Assembly: GCA_011317545.1 (NCBI GenBank) | Contig: WUJK01000004.1 | Coordinates: 620,001-684,000 of the forward strand | Direction: 5' to 3' | DNA from: Coniella vitis | Taxonomy: Eukaryota > Ascomycota > Sordariomycetes > Diaporthales > Schizoparmaceae | Length of the DNA stretch: 64,000 nucleotides | Shown here: positions 37,731-50,679 of the stretch, piece by piece | Layout: each line of letters begins with the position of its first letter | How positions within the stretch are numbered: the first letter of the stretch is position 1 | Notes under the pieces: generated by a model | What the model was told of the DNA's origin: nothing | Databases searched by the model: none | Seen by the model: only the letters and a program-made list of their open reading frames with translations | Made by a program: the position numbers and the translations under genes

Positions 37731-38234
37731 TCTCGAAAGGTTTCTTCATCGGTTACTCCTAAAACCGTTAAGCATAACCTTCTTCTTTAATCTATTCTAG
37801 AGTATTATATAGAGATACCGATATACTCTAACTATAAGGAACGGGGGCTTTCTTCTTATCAGATTTCCGCGATATATTCCGACCGTTATACCGAGTATAT
37901 TCGTTTAAATAAATCTCGCTGCGATATACTAGGTCCCTCTCCGTCTAATATTCGTACTATCTCTCGGCACTATTAGAAGATTAAGGATAAGATAGAGGAA
38001 CTAAACGAGGCTCGTCGTGCTCTAGACGTACGTATAGATCGCCTTCGTAAGTAGAAAAAGATATAGAGAGAGAAGATAGCACGGGCTATTCGCCGGGGTC
38101 TGGATTCTATAGAGGAGTTAGATCGTATAGAGCGTAAGGAGGTAGAAAAGGAGGCAGCAGTTTCGGTACCGGCGGGTCCTTTACCTAAAGCGTTTCTTAA
38201 TTCGCTAATATAGGAGTTTAATACCGTAGATTAA
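37731..38234 (+). pseudogene. antisense accessory ORF of Gypsy D
   Basis: A frame from TCT at 37731 to TAA at 38232-38234 (168 codons) has only four internal stops (TAA or TAG). It shows RYTEYIRLNKSRCDILGPSP, then a long charged helix (KIKDKIEELNEARRALDVRI, then RRGLDSIEELDRIERKEVEK) typical of a coiled coil. It aligns by eye with the antisense frame of A (45026-45496) in the SLDxIEELDxI segment. Base composition here is closer to host genes than anywhere else in the block. Confidence 0.6.
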
Positions 38235-38299
38235 TCTACTATAGATTTTAATAGGCCGTTAGATTTAATTAGCGCTTCTAATAGGGGGGGTTTATCTAA

Positions 38300-41200
38300 T
38301 CGTTAATAAGTTTTCTAATTCTATCTATTACTAAGTTATTTACTAATTTTCGTATTCTTTAATTAGATCTTTATAGATATTCTTTAGGGGTTCCTAAGTA
38401 TTTTCTAAGTTATCGTATCCTTTCTATTTAATAAGGTATTATTTTCCGTATCCGCGTTTACGTAAATTAAGGATTTATTTAACTTCGTACTATACTTATT
38501 CTAGTTCGATAATATCTATATTATATAAGAGTTCTATATCTACTAGTGCTAATTCTAGAAGTAAAATATAGAAGACTAGGTATAGATATATATATAGGAT
38601 TTCGAGTTCGTAGTTAATTAGGGAAATTTATCGTACGATTTTATAGGGTCCGAGTTTTTTATAGTTAAGTTTATCGCTAGGTTTAGTAGTTTTAATATTT
38701 TTATAGTTAAGGTAGATTTTATCTCCCTTCTATAGGATTAGTCCCTTAATCCTTCTCTAATTAGCGTATTTCGTTATTCGTTTTTTAATATCCTAAAGTA
38801 TATATCGAGTATCTTCGTATAATTATTTAATTCTTCTAGCGTATTAATCTGCCGTTTCTACGTTTCTACCTAATAGTATTTCGTAGTATACTATAGGGTT
38901 ATATCTATAGAGCAGGAAGAATAGTGATTTTCCTATACTTATCGTATCTACGCTATTATAGGCGAATTATACCGTAGGTAAGAGTTCGACCTAATTATCT
39001 TATTCGTAATTAATATAGTATCGTAGATATTATTCTATAATCTAGTTAGTATATTCCGTTTATCCGTCTATCTAAGGATAAAATACCGTAGATATATATT
39101 ATATTATTCCGAGGTATTTAGTAAGTAAGATCCAGAATTTCGATATAAATCTTCTATCTCTATCTAATATAATTTCCTAAGGTATTCTATAATTAGCGAT
39201 AATAATACGGAGGAATATATATACGAGTTCTTCTATAGTATTACTTTCCTTATATAGTAGGAAGTATATATACTTGCTTAGTCTATAAACTACTATTAAG
39301 ATACTATCGTATTATACTTAAGTTAAGGGTTCTCGTAAGAGGGGTAGCTTAGTAATAAAGTCTAGACTAATAGAGGACTAGATAATCGTAGGTATTAGTA
39401 GAGGTTATAGTAATCCGTAAGGTTTATATCGTTCTATCTTATTCCGTTTATATATATCGTAGTTATTAACGATATCCGTAACTCGTTTCTTAAGGTTTAA
39501 TAGGTTCTAATAGCGTTAGATCCTTTTATAGGTTACTCTAATTCCTTAATATCTATATACTAATATATTATAAATACTTCTAATATAATCGTTTTATTCT
39601 AATATTATTATACTATCGAGGTTAGGTATTTCTCCTTCGATATATAATATTATATTAAGTTCCTTAGTAATAGATAGTATAGTAAGGTTACCTTCCGAAT
39701 CTTCCTTAAAGATTACTATAATATCTTAGTCTTTACTATTACTATCCTTATAATCTAACCGTCTGCTAAAAGCGTCTACTCGTTCGTTTTCCTTACCTTT
39801 ATAGTAGATAATCTTAAAGTCGAATTCTAATAGAAATTCGTATTATCTAACTTATCGTTTATTAAGCTACTTTATCGAGGTAAATACCTAGAGATTCTTA
39901 TAATCTGTATATATAAGTATTTATTATTTTACGCCGATAAGGTAGTATCGCTATTCCCTAAAGGCTTCTACTATTACTATAAGTTCCTAATCGGGCGTTC
40001 CGTAGTTAAGTTCTAATCCGTTTAACTTCTTACTAAAGTTACTAACTATCTATAATCGTCCTTTATTATCTCGTTATCCGAGTTATCTACCGAATATATA
40101 ATCTAATACGTTTATCTCGATCTCGAAAACTTTATCTTAATCTACTTCGATTAGGATTAGTTCTAATATAATAGCGTCCTTAATTATACTAAAGGCTTTC
40201 TATACCTATTTATTCTAGTTAAAGGTAATATCCTTTTTCGTAAGTTCCGTAAGTAGTACTATAATACTACTATAGTTCTTAATAAATTATCGGTAGAAGT
40301 TAGTATAGCCTAAGAAGGCTCTAATATCCTTAACGTTCTAAGGTATAGGCTAATCCCTAACTACCTATACTTTATCTTTCTATATTCGTATATACCCTAG
40401 TATAATAGTATATCTAAGGTAGTTAACTTTTTAAGTATTCTAGTTATATTTAGTAGGTTCTACTAAAATCTTATTATCTTAGAGGATTTATAGGATTATT
40501 ATAATATATTTCTAATATTCCTCGAATATCTTTAAGTAAATAAGGATATTATCTAGGTAAGCGATTATAAAATAATCGAGGTATTTACGTAAGATAAAGT
40601 TTATTATTTCCTAGAATAATATAGGGGCGTTAGTAAGTCCGAATAGTATAATAAGATATTCGAAATATCCGTAGTATATTCTAAACGCTATTTTCTATTC
40701 TTCTCCGGGTTTAATACGAATATACGTATATCCTTCTTTAAGGTCGAGGGCTATAAACTATTAGGCTCCTCTAAATCTATCTCTAAGTTCTTTAAAGAGA
40801 GGTAAGGGGTACCGATTCTTAATTATAATATCGTTAAGTTACCGATAGTTAATATATAATCGTAGTTTACCGTTTTTCTTTAGTATAAATAGGATTAGGT
40901 ATCCTACTAGTAAATAGGAGGGTCTAATATAGCTTTTCTTAAGATTTTCGTCGATATATTCTCTAAATACTTTAAGTTTATCCTTATCTAATCCGTAGAT
41001 AGGAAAGAACTTTAGTTATTCTCCTTCCTTAAATAGGATTTCGTAGTTATATAGGCCGTACTTTAGTAGGTTATTATCGAATTTTCCTTAAAATAGTTTT
41101 ATAAACTTCCGATACTCTTCTAGTATACCAGAGAGGTCTCTAAATATATCTTCGTCTTATATAATTACTATTATAAGGAGATATCGTTATATATATTTAG

Positions 41201-44084
41201 TTCCTTCTTAAACTTACCGTAATAATATATCCTACTATCTATAGAATCCTATTATATTATATCCTAATCTACTATATCCCTTATTCTATTAGGTATTAAC
41301 TATCGCTAGGTCCTTCTCTATAAGCTATCGAGGTTTATTATATCCTAAGGTAGCTATCGCTTTAGCTCTTCTCGATTTAGAGGTATATATAAATTCGTTT
41401 AAGCCCCTACTATCTAGGTATCGCTTAGTAACTAAATCCGATCCTATACCTTTAATTATAACCGCTTCTTAGGTATCCGCTTTATCCTATAAAATATAGC
41501 TATTAGTTTAATCGATTCGAGGATTTTCCTTTCTTAACTATAATATACCTAAGATTAGCTCGTATTATACGGTATCCGTAATATCGAAGTTTATTAGTAT
41601 CGTACGTCCGTAGATCGTAATTAGTAATTAATCAGATTTTATATCGATAATACCTTAGCTATAAGCAACTTCTATACCTTCTATAATACTAAGTTTATAG
41701 GGTTCTATCTTCTTCTTCTAAGGTATCCGTTCTCTATTAATAACGCTTAGGGATATAAAGTTTCCTTACGCTCCGCTATCTAGGAGTATTATATAGTATT
41801 TATCGTTAATTCGTACTACGATTTTCAAATATTCGTATATCGAGCTATCTATCGCGTAGAGGGACTTTACCGTAAGTCCTAATCGCTTATTATCCCTTAT
41901 AAGCAATCCTTACCTTTTAGATTTTATTATTCTTACTATACTCTAAGAGCTGCTATCTATACTAAGTTCTTAGCTTATTATATTCCGTATTATATATATA
42001 CTACGGCTTATCGCTATAAGCGCGCTTAATTTTCTTCTTCGGTATACGGAATCTATGCTCCGGGCTGATTATCCTTAAGGTTATAGTAGGTATACGCTTT
42101 ATCCGCTAGGTATTCTGCGTAGTCGGCGCGCTTATAGAAGCTATAATACGTAGGTTCTACGTACGTAGGCTTTACGAGCTTTTCCCTTTATTTCTATTCG
42201 CGTATTCTATACTAATCGAGCGCTTTTTCTTACGTATAAGGTACGTACTAGGGTATCGTATATTAGTACTATTTTACTTATCGCGTAGTATATTCGTAGG
42301 GGGTATTATATATAAGGCTAATGCTAGCATAGTTTCCCCTTATTCTAAGTACTTTATAATAGTCGCTATTATCGTTATCGTAGGCGATAATACTATACCC
42401 TATCTCGCGCGTAGGGAACTATTCGTTAATTACCTTATATTTAAAGTATTATCTATAATTATATATAATACAGGCAAACTATACGATCTAGTAGTATTTT
42501 TCGTAGAGGTAATTAATTCGTATATCTTCCTATATAAGGGGGGTTTCGTCTTAATAGGTTATTATCCTAAATAATTCTCTAAGTATAATACTATAGATAA
42601 GGTAATATATATCTCCTTTATCGGTATCTTCGTTTATAGAGCTTTCTAGTTCTAAGCTCGTTTCTTCGTTAATAGTTTAGGTACTAGTACTCTAACCGAT
42701 ACTAAGCGTTTCCTATTATTCTATAATTTCCGTAATATTGCTCTATAAAATATCCGTTAGAAGGGGCATTCTCTAGGTAACTATAATTTATCGTTCCTTA
42801 TAAGGTTTCTAAGGGAACTATCCTAAGCCTTGCTTTACCGAGAGGTACGTTATATAATTATCCTTATAATAAAAGGTCTAGTTAAGGAATCTATAATCGG
42901 AGTTATCCGACGCTTACTCTAGAAGCTAGTTCTAGCTAGGAGGGGAGTCCGTAGTCTCGCGTATTATAATATTAGCTTATCGTCCTTCGGGGACTTTCTT
43001 AAATTCTCTAGGTTTCTTAGGTTATCGGCATTCTCGTATAAAGTAGCCTATCTTACTATAGTTAAAGCATTCCTTACTTATAGGTTTACGCTAAGCTATA
43101 TCGAGCTCTATAGGTCCTATATATATAATACCGCTAACTATTATACCTTATTACTAAAAGCTACGGTTAGTTATCTATTAAATCCGTCGTCCTATATTAG
43201 CATAATTCCTCTATATAGTATAGCTTCCTCCTTTCTTACTTTTCTCTATACGTTTTTCGTAAAAACGGTTATCGATACGGATAACGTTATTACTAAATAT
43301 CGTAAAGTCTTTAGGCTAATCTTACTTAGAGATTTCGTCCTTAACCTTATCCTTAAGTCCTTTATAATAATATTCTATAAGGTTCTTATCTTCCTAAGGG
43401 AGGCGTATTAAGAGTTACTTAAAGCGGACCGTATAAGCTAAAGCAGACTTATTCTACTTAAGTTCTATAAGTTATTATACTATAGTCCGTTCTTCGTTAG
43501 GATCGCTAAATATTTCCTTAAGGATACGTTCGAACCCTGCGAACGAATCGAATATATTCTTAGTAGTCGTTTTGCGTTAATCGAGGTTGCCTAGGTATTT
43601 AATATAGTTACGAAGTAAGGGTTCGTACTAAATAAATGCGTCCTTTTCGAGTCGTATACCGGCTAGGATAACTTTATCGGGTTTAGTAGTAAATTACGCT
43701 ACGTTATATAGGAAGTACACCTTATAGTAGGTAAGGAACCCTTAAAGCGTCTTTTAGTTGCTATCGTATATAGCAGGTTTATCTATCTTATAGCCGTTAC
43801 CGGTATTTCGAATAATAAGCGCTAGGGGCGTAATAGCCGTAGCCTAGTATTATTCGAGCTATTAAGCCTACCTACGGATAATACGATTCTACTACTCCTA
43901 ATTCTACTAGAGTATAATAAGTTATTAGGTAAGTTCGATTAATTAGCGTATTATATCTTCCTAAGTTATAACCTAGCGATATCCTTCGCCTAAGGTAGAT
44001 AGGGTAAGAGTTTAAGGAGCTATTACTATACTTAATATTACCTAAGAGGTATATATAGACCGTCCTAAATAAGAGTTATAAAAA
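38300..44084 (-). pseudogene. Gypsy D gag-pol, RIP-destroyed
   Basis: Complement of the gag-pol described for B. The chromodomain end lies near 38340-38500, RT YLDD near 40560 and the zinc knuckle near 43020-43080. TAA/TAG stops throughout. Non-functional. Confidence 0.8.
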
Positions 44085-44569
44085 TATAATAATCCTTACC
44101 TAAATCCCGGGTTCTAGAAGTACCTATAAGTTATATATTAGCAGGTAGGGAAGTATTACCTTTAAGTCTTCGTACGTTATCGAGTAATATCAAGTATTAT
44201 AAGTAATTAAGAGGGATTACCCTATTATATAAAATAATACTTGAATTTATAACTAAAGACTATAAGGAAAACTATCTAATAGCTAGGAAATCTATCGTCC
44301 TTATATCCTTTCGTTATTCTATATTAAATTCCTTATTTAACCTTAGATTATTTGGATTATCTTACGATCCTAATAATCCGACTCTACTAGATTATCCAAT
44401 AATCTTAATAATCTATTCCTAATTAGTTCGTATAACCCTAACCCTAACTATATCATCCTATATAACCTAGTTATATAAGAGATCCCCATCGGTCCGTTAA
44501 GGTTCCGATTTACTAGTATATAGTTGCGCTAGCCTATTCCTGTAACCTGCATAACCGTGGGTTATAATA
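44085..44569 (-). repeat. LTR of Gypsy D (5' LTR of the inverted element)
   Basis: 485 bp, same central segment as 37118-37602. Its outer ~70 bp is less RIP-mutated (CCTGTAACCTGCATAACCGTGGG). Confidence 0.92.
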
Positions 44570-45025
44570 CTATATATACGTTTATACCTAGTCTTCTATA
44601 TTTTACTTCTAGAACTAATATTAGTAGATATAGAACTTTCGTACGATATAGATATTATCGAACCAGAATAAGCATAATATAAAGTTAAATAGATTCTCGA
44701 CTTATATAAACGCGGACGTAGAAAATAATACCTTATTAAGTGGAAAAATTACGATAATTCGGAAAATATATAGGAACCCCTAAAGAATATCTACTAAGAT
44801 CTAATTAGGGAATACGAAAATTAATAAGTAATTTAATAACGGATAAAAACAGGGAACTTACTAACGATTAGATAGGCCTCCTTTATTAAAAGCGCTAGCT
44901 AGATCTAATAACCTACTAAACTCTATAATCGACTAGTTTATAATCCTAAATTACGAACTAGAAGCCTTAATACCCTATAAATTACTAATAAGAAAATTAG
45001 ATAGAGATAACGGAGAAATCCTAGA

Positions 45026-45496
45026 CTAATTAAAATCCTCTAATATAATAATTATAAAACCCTTAGGTAACGGGCTTTTAAGAACGGCTAACTCCGTAGG
45101 ACGCTTTATAACCTCGGCGGCTAAACGCTCCTTCTCTAACTCCTCCGCTTTAATATAATCTAACTCTTCGATTATATCTAAACTATAACGAATAATATAT
45201 ACTATCTTATTAGCCTATATATAACGCTCCTTATATAATCGGCGTATTTTCGTAATAGCTTATTTAAGTTCCTCTTTAATAGTATTAAGGGCCGCTTTAG
45301 CTAATAAATACTAACAGGTAATTTTTTATATCTATATAGGAGTTAAGCCCTATATATTATAATTTCCCCGCTTATAGCGAATATATTCCGAATAGCGAGA
45401 AGAATCCTCTTCGGAGGCTAAGTAAGGAACTTAACGGGATTAATAAGAAGAATAGGAGGGTATCTTAGAATAACGATCTAGTACGGATAACTAAAG
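45026..45496 (-). pseudogene. antisense accessory ORF of Gypsy A
   Basis: A 157-codon minus-strand frame ends at TAG 45026-45028. It has SRYSEYIRYKRG, RIRRLYKERY-like and SLDIIEELDYIKAEELEKER segments matching D, and it is broken by TAA/TAG. It is more degraded than D's copy. Position is the same as in B and D, between the chromodomain and the right LTR. Confidence 0.5.
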
Positions 45497-45651
45497 AGAA
45501 GAAGTTTATTCGGTCTTCTTATAATAAACCTTATTAATTCTCGATAATATAACGAATTAGGAAGGTATAATCCGAAGTAAGAATATTAGGTAGGACTATT
45601 TACGGAAATACTATAGGTCTTTAGGGATAAAGACCGATAGAAGGGAGATAA

Positions 45652-46133
45652 TATTATAACCTACGGTTATATAGGTTATAAGAATAGGCTAGCGTAACTA
45701 TATACTAGTAAATCGGAACCTTAATAGACCGATAGGGATCTCTTATATAATAAAGTTATATTAGATAATATAACTAGGGTTAGGGTTATATAGGATAAGG
45801 GTAGACCGTAAGGATTATACTATAACTCTATCGATTTAGACTATAATAGTTAACGAGTAATATCGTCGGTCTAAGGTACTATTTAGGGAATAGTAGTTAA
45901 TAATAGAAGGATATAAGGATAGGAGTTTATAGCTTAATATTAGATATTTTCCTTATAATCTTTAGTTATAAATCTAAGTATTATTTTATATAATAGGGTA
46001 ATCCCTCTTAATTACTTATAATACTTAATATTACTCGATAACGTACGAAGATTTAAAGGTAATACTTTCCCGCCTACTAATATATAACTTATAGGTACTT
46101 CCAGAATCCGGGATTTAGGTAAGGATTATTATA
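45652..46133 (+). repeat. right LTR of Gypsy A
   Basis: 482 bp, same central segment as 23013-23494, followed by CGGAG. Confidence 0.92.
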
Positions 46134-46138
46134 CGGAG

Positions 46139-49100
46139 GTTATACTAAATAAGAAAGAGATCTACTATATATAATAGAAGTTAGGACTAAGGTAATATAA
46201 ATACCTTATTAGTAAACTTATTATAAAGAAGTAGCTACCTAATAGCTAGAACCTATTAAACTTTCCTAATTTAGATAATTCGGGCCGATTAGGGTAAACG
46301 AATAGTAATAATAGAGATAATAAGTATATAGGAGGATATTTCGAAGGATAAATAGGGCTTAGAATACTCGTATACTCTATTTCTTTATATTTTTTCCTTT
46401 AGTTATACTATATTTTATATATATATTTATATAAAGTATAATATATATAGTCTTTTTATCTTAGTTATTCTAATCCTATTTAGCCTAGATTATAATAGTA
46501 ATTAATTTAAACCTACTCTTTTAGAATTAGTTTAATAGAGCTTTCTCTATAATTAAGGAAGGCTATTATAACCTTTTATAAAATACCGTTTTAGATAATT
46601 ATAAAGCTATATACCTTATTAATAATATCTTACTTCTAGAGGATAAGTTATTTATCCTTAAAGATAACGGTATAACTATTAATATAGATAATACCTTATT
46701 CCTAGTTAAAGGATATAATATACGAATTATTAAACGGTACTTTAATAATAAAATATATAACCTTATTCTTAAAAAGGTATACTTAATAGAAGGTTTTTAT
46801 ATAAATATTATCTCTAAGGCGTTATTAGCTAAAAAGGGAGTTTAATACTATAGTTTTAATTATATATTACGTTTATATAATTTAAACGATAATAAAATCC
46901 TAATAACCCTAAAAAGGTATTTTAACTTAGCCTTCTTTAAATATATTCTATATTACTCCTCTTATCTATTATTACCCTTTTTTATTCCGTTTAGTAAAGC
47001 CGGTATATTATATCTACCTATTTCGAATTTACTATTTCGTTTATCTTTTAATTCTATTTAAAGACCGAGAGGATTCGGAGTATCTATAGTATTTATATTT
47101 AAGCTATTTAAGCGTATAAGTATTATAAAAGCTAGTTTAATAAGCCTACGGAGTTAAAATAAACGGTATATAAAGACTAAATTATAAATACTATACGAAA
47201 GCGTTCCTAACTTATATTATATACCGAGGACTATTTAAGAATATTAGCCCTAGGCCCTTCTAAAGGGTTTATTAGGATATATTTATATTTTACCCGGGTA
47301 TAGGAGGGGCTAGATATATAATAGTATTTAAAGACGAGTTCTTAGGTAAATTCTTTATTTCTATAGCTATAGATAAGATAGGATCGATAGTTTTTAGCTT
47401 AATTCGAAACTTTATTATTTAAGTATATTAATAGTTTTAGCTTAATATATATAAAATCCGCTAAAATAATAAAGCCGCTATTTTATATATAAATTATAAT
47501 ATAGCTTATATACGATAATACTAGGAAGTAGGAATCGAGTTTAAAATAACCCCTTTATATATAAAAGAGCTTAACGGTATAGCCGAGAAAGTAGGGTACG
47601 AATTAATTAAGAAATAATTAGTAATATTATTATCTATAAACCTATTATCTTATTTATAACCCGAAGCGATAAAAATAATAGCCTATTTATATAATATTAG
47701 CCTAATAATAATAAAGTATTAATAATCCCTAAATAGTCTATTTAAAGGATAGTTCCGATAGAATATACCGATAATATTACTAGATAAGGACCTTTACCCT
47801 AATTAGAGCTATATCTATATCTATAGCTATTATACCTATATACTTAGAGTAGAAAGAGAAGTAGGAAATTTTAGGAAAGAGATAAAAACAGCGGAATATA
47901 TATATATTAGATATCTTATAGGCTATATCGCCTTAAATATCTTTAAAGTATAGATACCCTTTATAGATATAATATATATAATAAGGAATATTTAGTTTAA
48001 TAAGATAATCTTCTATAACCTATTAAAGGAGAGGCTTAAATAACCCCTTCCTAATTATAAATTCGAGAAAATATTATTATAGGAGACGAAATTAGAAGAG
48101 ATTTTAGATACTTTATATATTTAAATAAATATAGGAGAATATTATACCTTCCTATCTTAAGTAACCGATTTAAATCTATATATAATATATACTAATATTA
48201 ATCCGCCCTTAGAATTAGGGGGTAAATAGCCTTATATAAATAGTTTAAAAGGTATTCCGGATTAGATTATAGAGGATATACTTATACCTAAGTTAAATAT
48301 AGAGAACTTATAACTCTTTAATCGCTACTAAAGCTTAAACGATTATATTTAGCTATAATAAAGTAACGCCTTTATATATATACGAATTTAAATAAACCCT
48401 ATTAATAGTAATACTAAGGTAAATAAAGACCTTATTAGCTTTATAGCTAGAGAAGATAAATAATCTATAGATATAAACCCTATTAGCAATATATAACTCG
48501 CTAAGGTAAATAAATTACCTTTTAAAATCGAGGAATTATTAAAGCATTAATTATTAATATATAACGAGGATTATTAGTCTAAGCCTTAACTATAATAACT
48601 ATTACTTATAAATAGCTAAGATAATCTAATTAATTAGAAACGTTTAATTATTAGAACCGAGGAGGATATATAATAGGATATTCCGCCCTTTTTATAAAGA
48701 TCTAATAGATAGAGAGTATTAATATAAAGGGTATTTAAATAAACGCTTATTCGTAAGTATAAAAGAAAGAACTCCGAGCTATTTAAGCTATTTATCCGAA
48801 GGCTATTCGCCTTTATAAGTATATTTTACCCGTTTAGGCGATAATAGGCTTATCTAGCTATTATATTAATAGATATATAGCCGGAACTAAACGTAAGATA
48901 TACTATATTATATATTATATTTATAATAGCAGTTAATACTAATAATATACTTAGTTAAATATAAGATAAAATTACTAAATTTATATTATATCCCTAGTAT
49001 ATTAATAACCTATCTAAAGAATTATTAAATTAGGTATAAGTTTAGAAGTTACCTTCTACAATTAATAATTTAAGGCTATAAGAAAGGAGATATATTAGTT

Positions 49101-50610
49101 AACGATTATATATATATAGGAGAAAGTCGATAGGGTAAAGGTATATAATAAGCTATTACCGCTTAAATAGGTATTTTATTATAAAATAAACGATAATAAT
49201 ATCCTATCCTTATTTAAAATACGGATTTATATAAGAGGAGATCTATAGGATACTAATATCTTCGATACCTATATTATAATACTTATAATATATGCTTTTC
49301 GTATATTTATAGCTATTATAGCTTAAAAGGACCTAAAAGTAGATTAAATAAATATAACTAGAGCGTTCCTTAACGCTAATAGAGAAGGATAAGAGGAAGT
49401 ATATATTAAACTATTAAATAGATTTAAGGTTATCGATAAAATCGCTAAGTTAAAGAAAGTATTCTATAATTTATATAATTCGCCCCTTATATAATATAAA
49501 GACCTTTATAATACCTTTAGAGAACTTAAGCTTAAGCCGTTATCTAAAGAATTATATATATTTAAAAGTAAAGATAATAAGATTACTCTATTATTCTATA
49601 TAAATAATATCTTAATATTTTATCTATAATCGGCTAAGGTAGAAATAAGAAGGATTAAAAAGGGTATTATTAAAGCGTACGATATCGTTAACTAAGGATT
49701 AGCCGAATAGTTCCTAGGTATCCGAATAATATATAACCGAAGCAAAATAATTATTCGCTTTCTTTATAATACCTATATCGAAAAGGTAGCTAAAAAGTTC
49801 GGTTTAACGGATATATTAATATTTTTATTCTATTTATTAATCTCGCCCTTTACTAAGCTTAAAAAGAATATAGGTAAGGTTATAAAGGAAGAGGTAAAGT
49901 TATATTAAGAGAAGATCGGTTCTATCCTCTATATAACCGTTATATTATATTTAGATATAATATTTATATATTTATTCCTTTCTCGTTTCCTTATAAACCT
50001 AAGTTAAGCGTATTATAAGGCTACCGATTAGGTAATTAGATACTTTTATAAAACTAGATTCCTAGGTATTTAGTATAATAATATAGCTCTTAAAGTATAA
50101 GTATTATATATATCGGGAGATTCGTCCTTTATAAACGATATAGAGGACCGAAAGTTTATATTTAGATATATATTTATATTATTCGGGGGTATAATCGCTT
50201 AGAAAATAGGTAAATAATCTATAATCGCTATATTTACTATAAAGGCGGAGCTTAATACTCTATCTTTAACGGTAAAGGAAATAATAGCGTTTAAACGCTT
50301 ATTTTAAAATATCTTTATAAACCTTAAGGAGATATAGAATATCTATTATAATAACTAGTAGATAATATAGCTAATAATAGCTAAATACGAGAAAATTAGT
50401 ATAAAGCTTAGGTATATTAATATTAATTAATTATAGTTTAAATAGGAGTATTAAAAAGGTATATTTAAAGTTATATATTTACTTATAAAATAGATATTAG
50501 CCGACGGTTTAACTAAACCGCTAGATCGAGCCTAATTTAAGTATTTTAGAGCTCTTTTAAATCTTTAAAATTTAATTATAATTATTTAAATATAAAATAA
50601 TTATAATATT
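46139..50610 (+). pseudogene. Copia E pol (integrase, RT, RNase H), RIP-destroyed
   Basis: Continuation of E after the Gypsy A insertion. The RT catalytic site at 49597-49608 reads Y-I-N-N where YVDD is expected; both Asp codons have become Asn, as G-to-A RIP predicts. The terminal RNase H motif LADGLTKPLD is intact at 50497-50526. Stops are overwhelmingly TAA or TAG. Non-functional. Confidence 0.75.
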
Positions 50611-50679
50611 ATAACGAAATAATAAAAGGATATATTAAAAACCCCTTTTTTATTAATATAAATACTTAAACTCTATACT

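Larger units (their letters stand above)
37118..44569 (-). mobile_element. Gypsy chromovirus D, inverted, nested in A
   Basis: 7452 bp with 485-bp LTRs (37118-37602, 44085-44569) and TSD CTATA (37113-37117 and 44570-44574). The orientation is opposite to A and B. The interior is the complement of the same gag-pol (RT region about 40540-40700, chromodomain about 38340-38500). Heavily RIP-mutated in pol, less so at 37730-38230. Confidence 0.93.
23013..46133 (+). mobile_element. Gypsy chromovirus A, nested in Copia E
   Basis: LTRs 23013-23494 and 45652-46133 (482 bp each), flanked by the 5-bp duplication CGGAG (23008-23012 and 46134-46138). Its sense frame is interrupted by B at 27645, solo LTR C at 35937 and inverted D at 37118. 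Subtracting these with their TSDs leaves about 7.6 kb, matching B and D. Order is gag, protease, RT (YLDDIL near 27127), RNase H, integrase, then a chromodomain-like end (about 44690-44825). All frames are destroyed by RIP-type stops. Confidence 0.92.
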
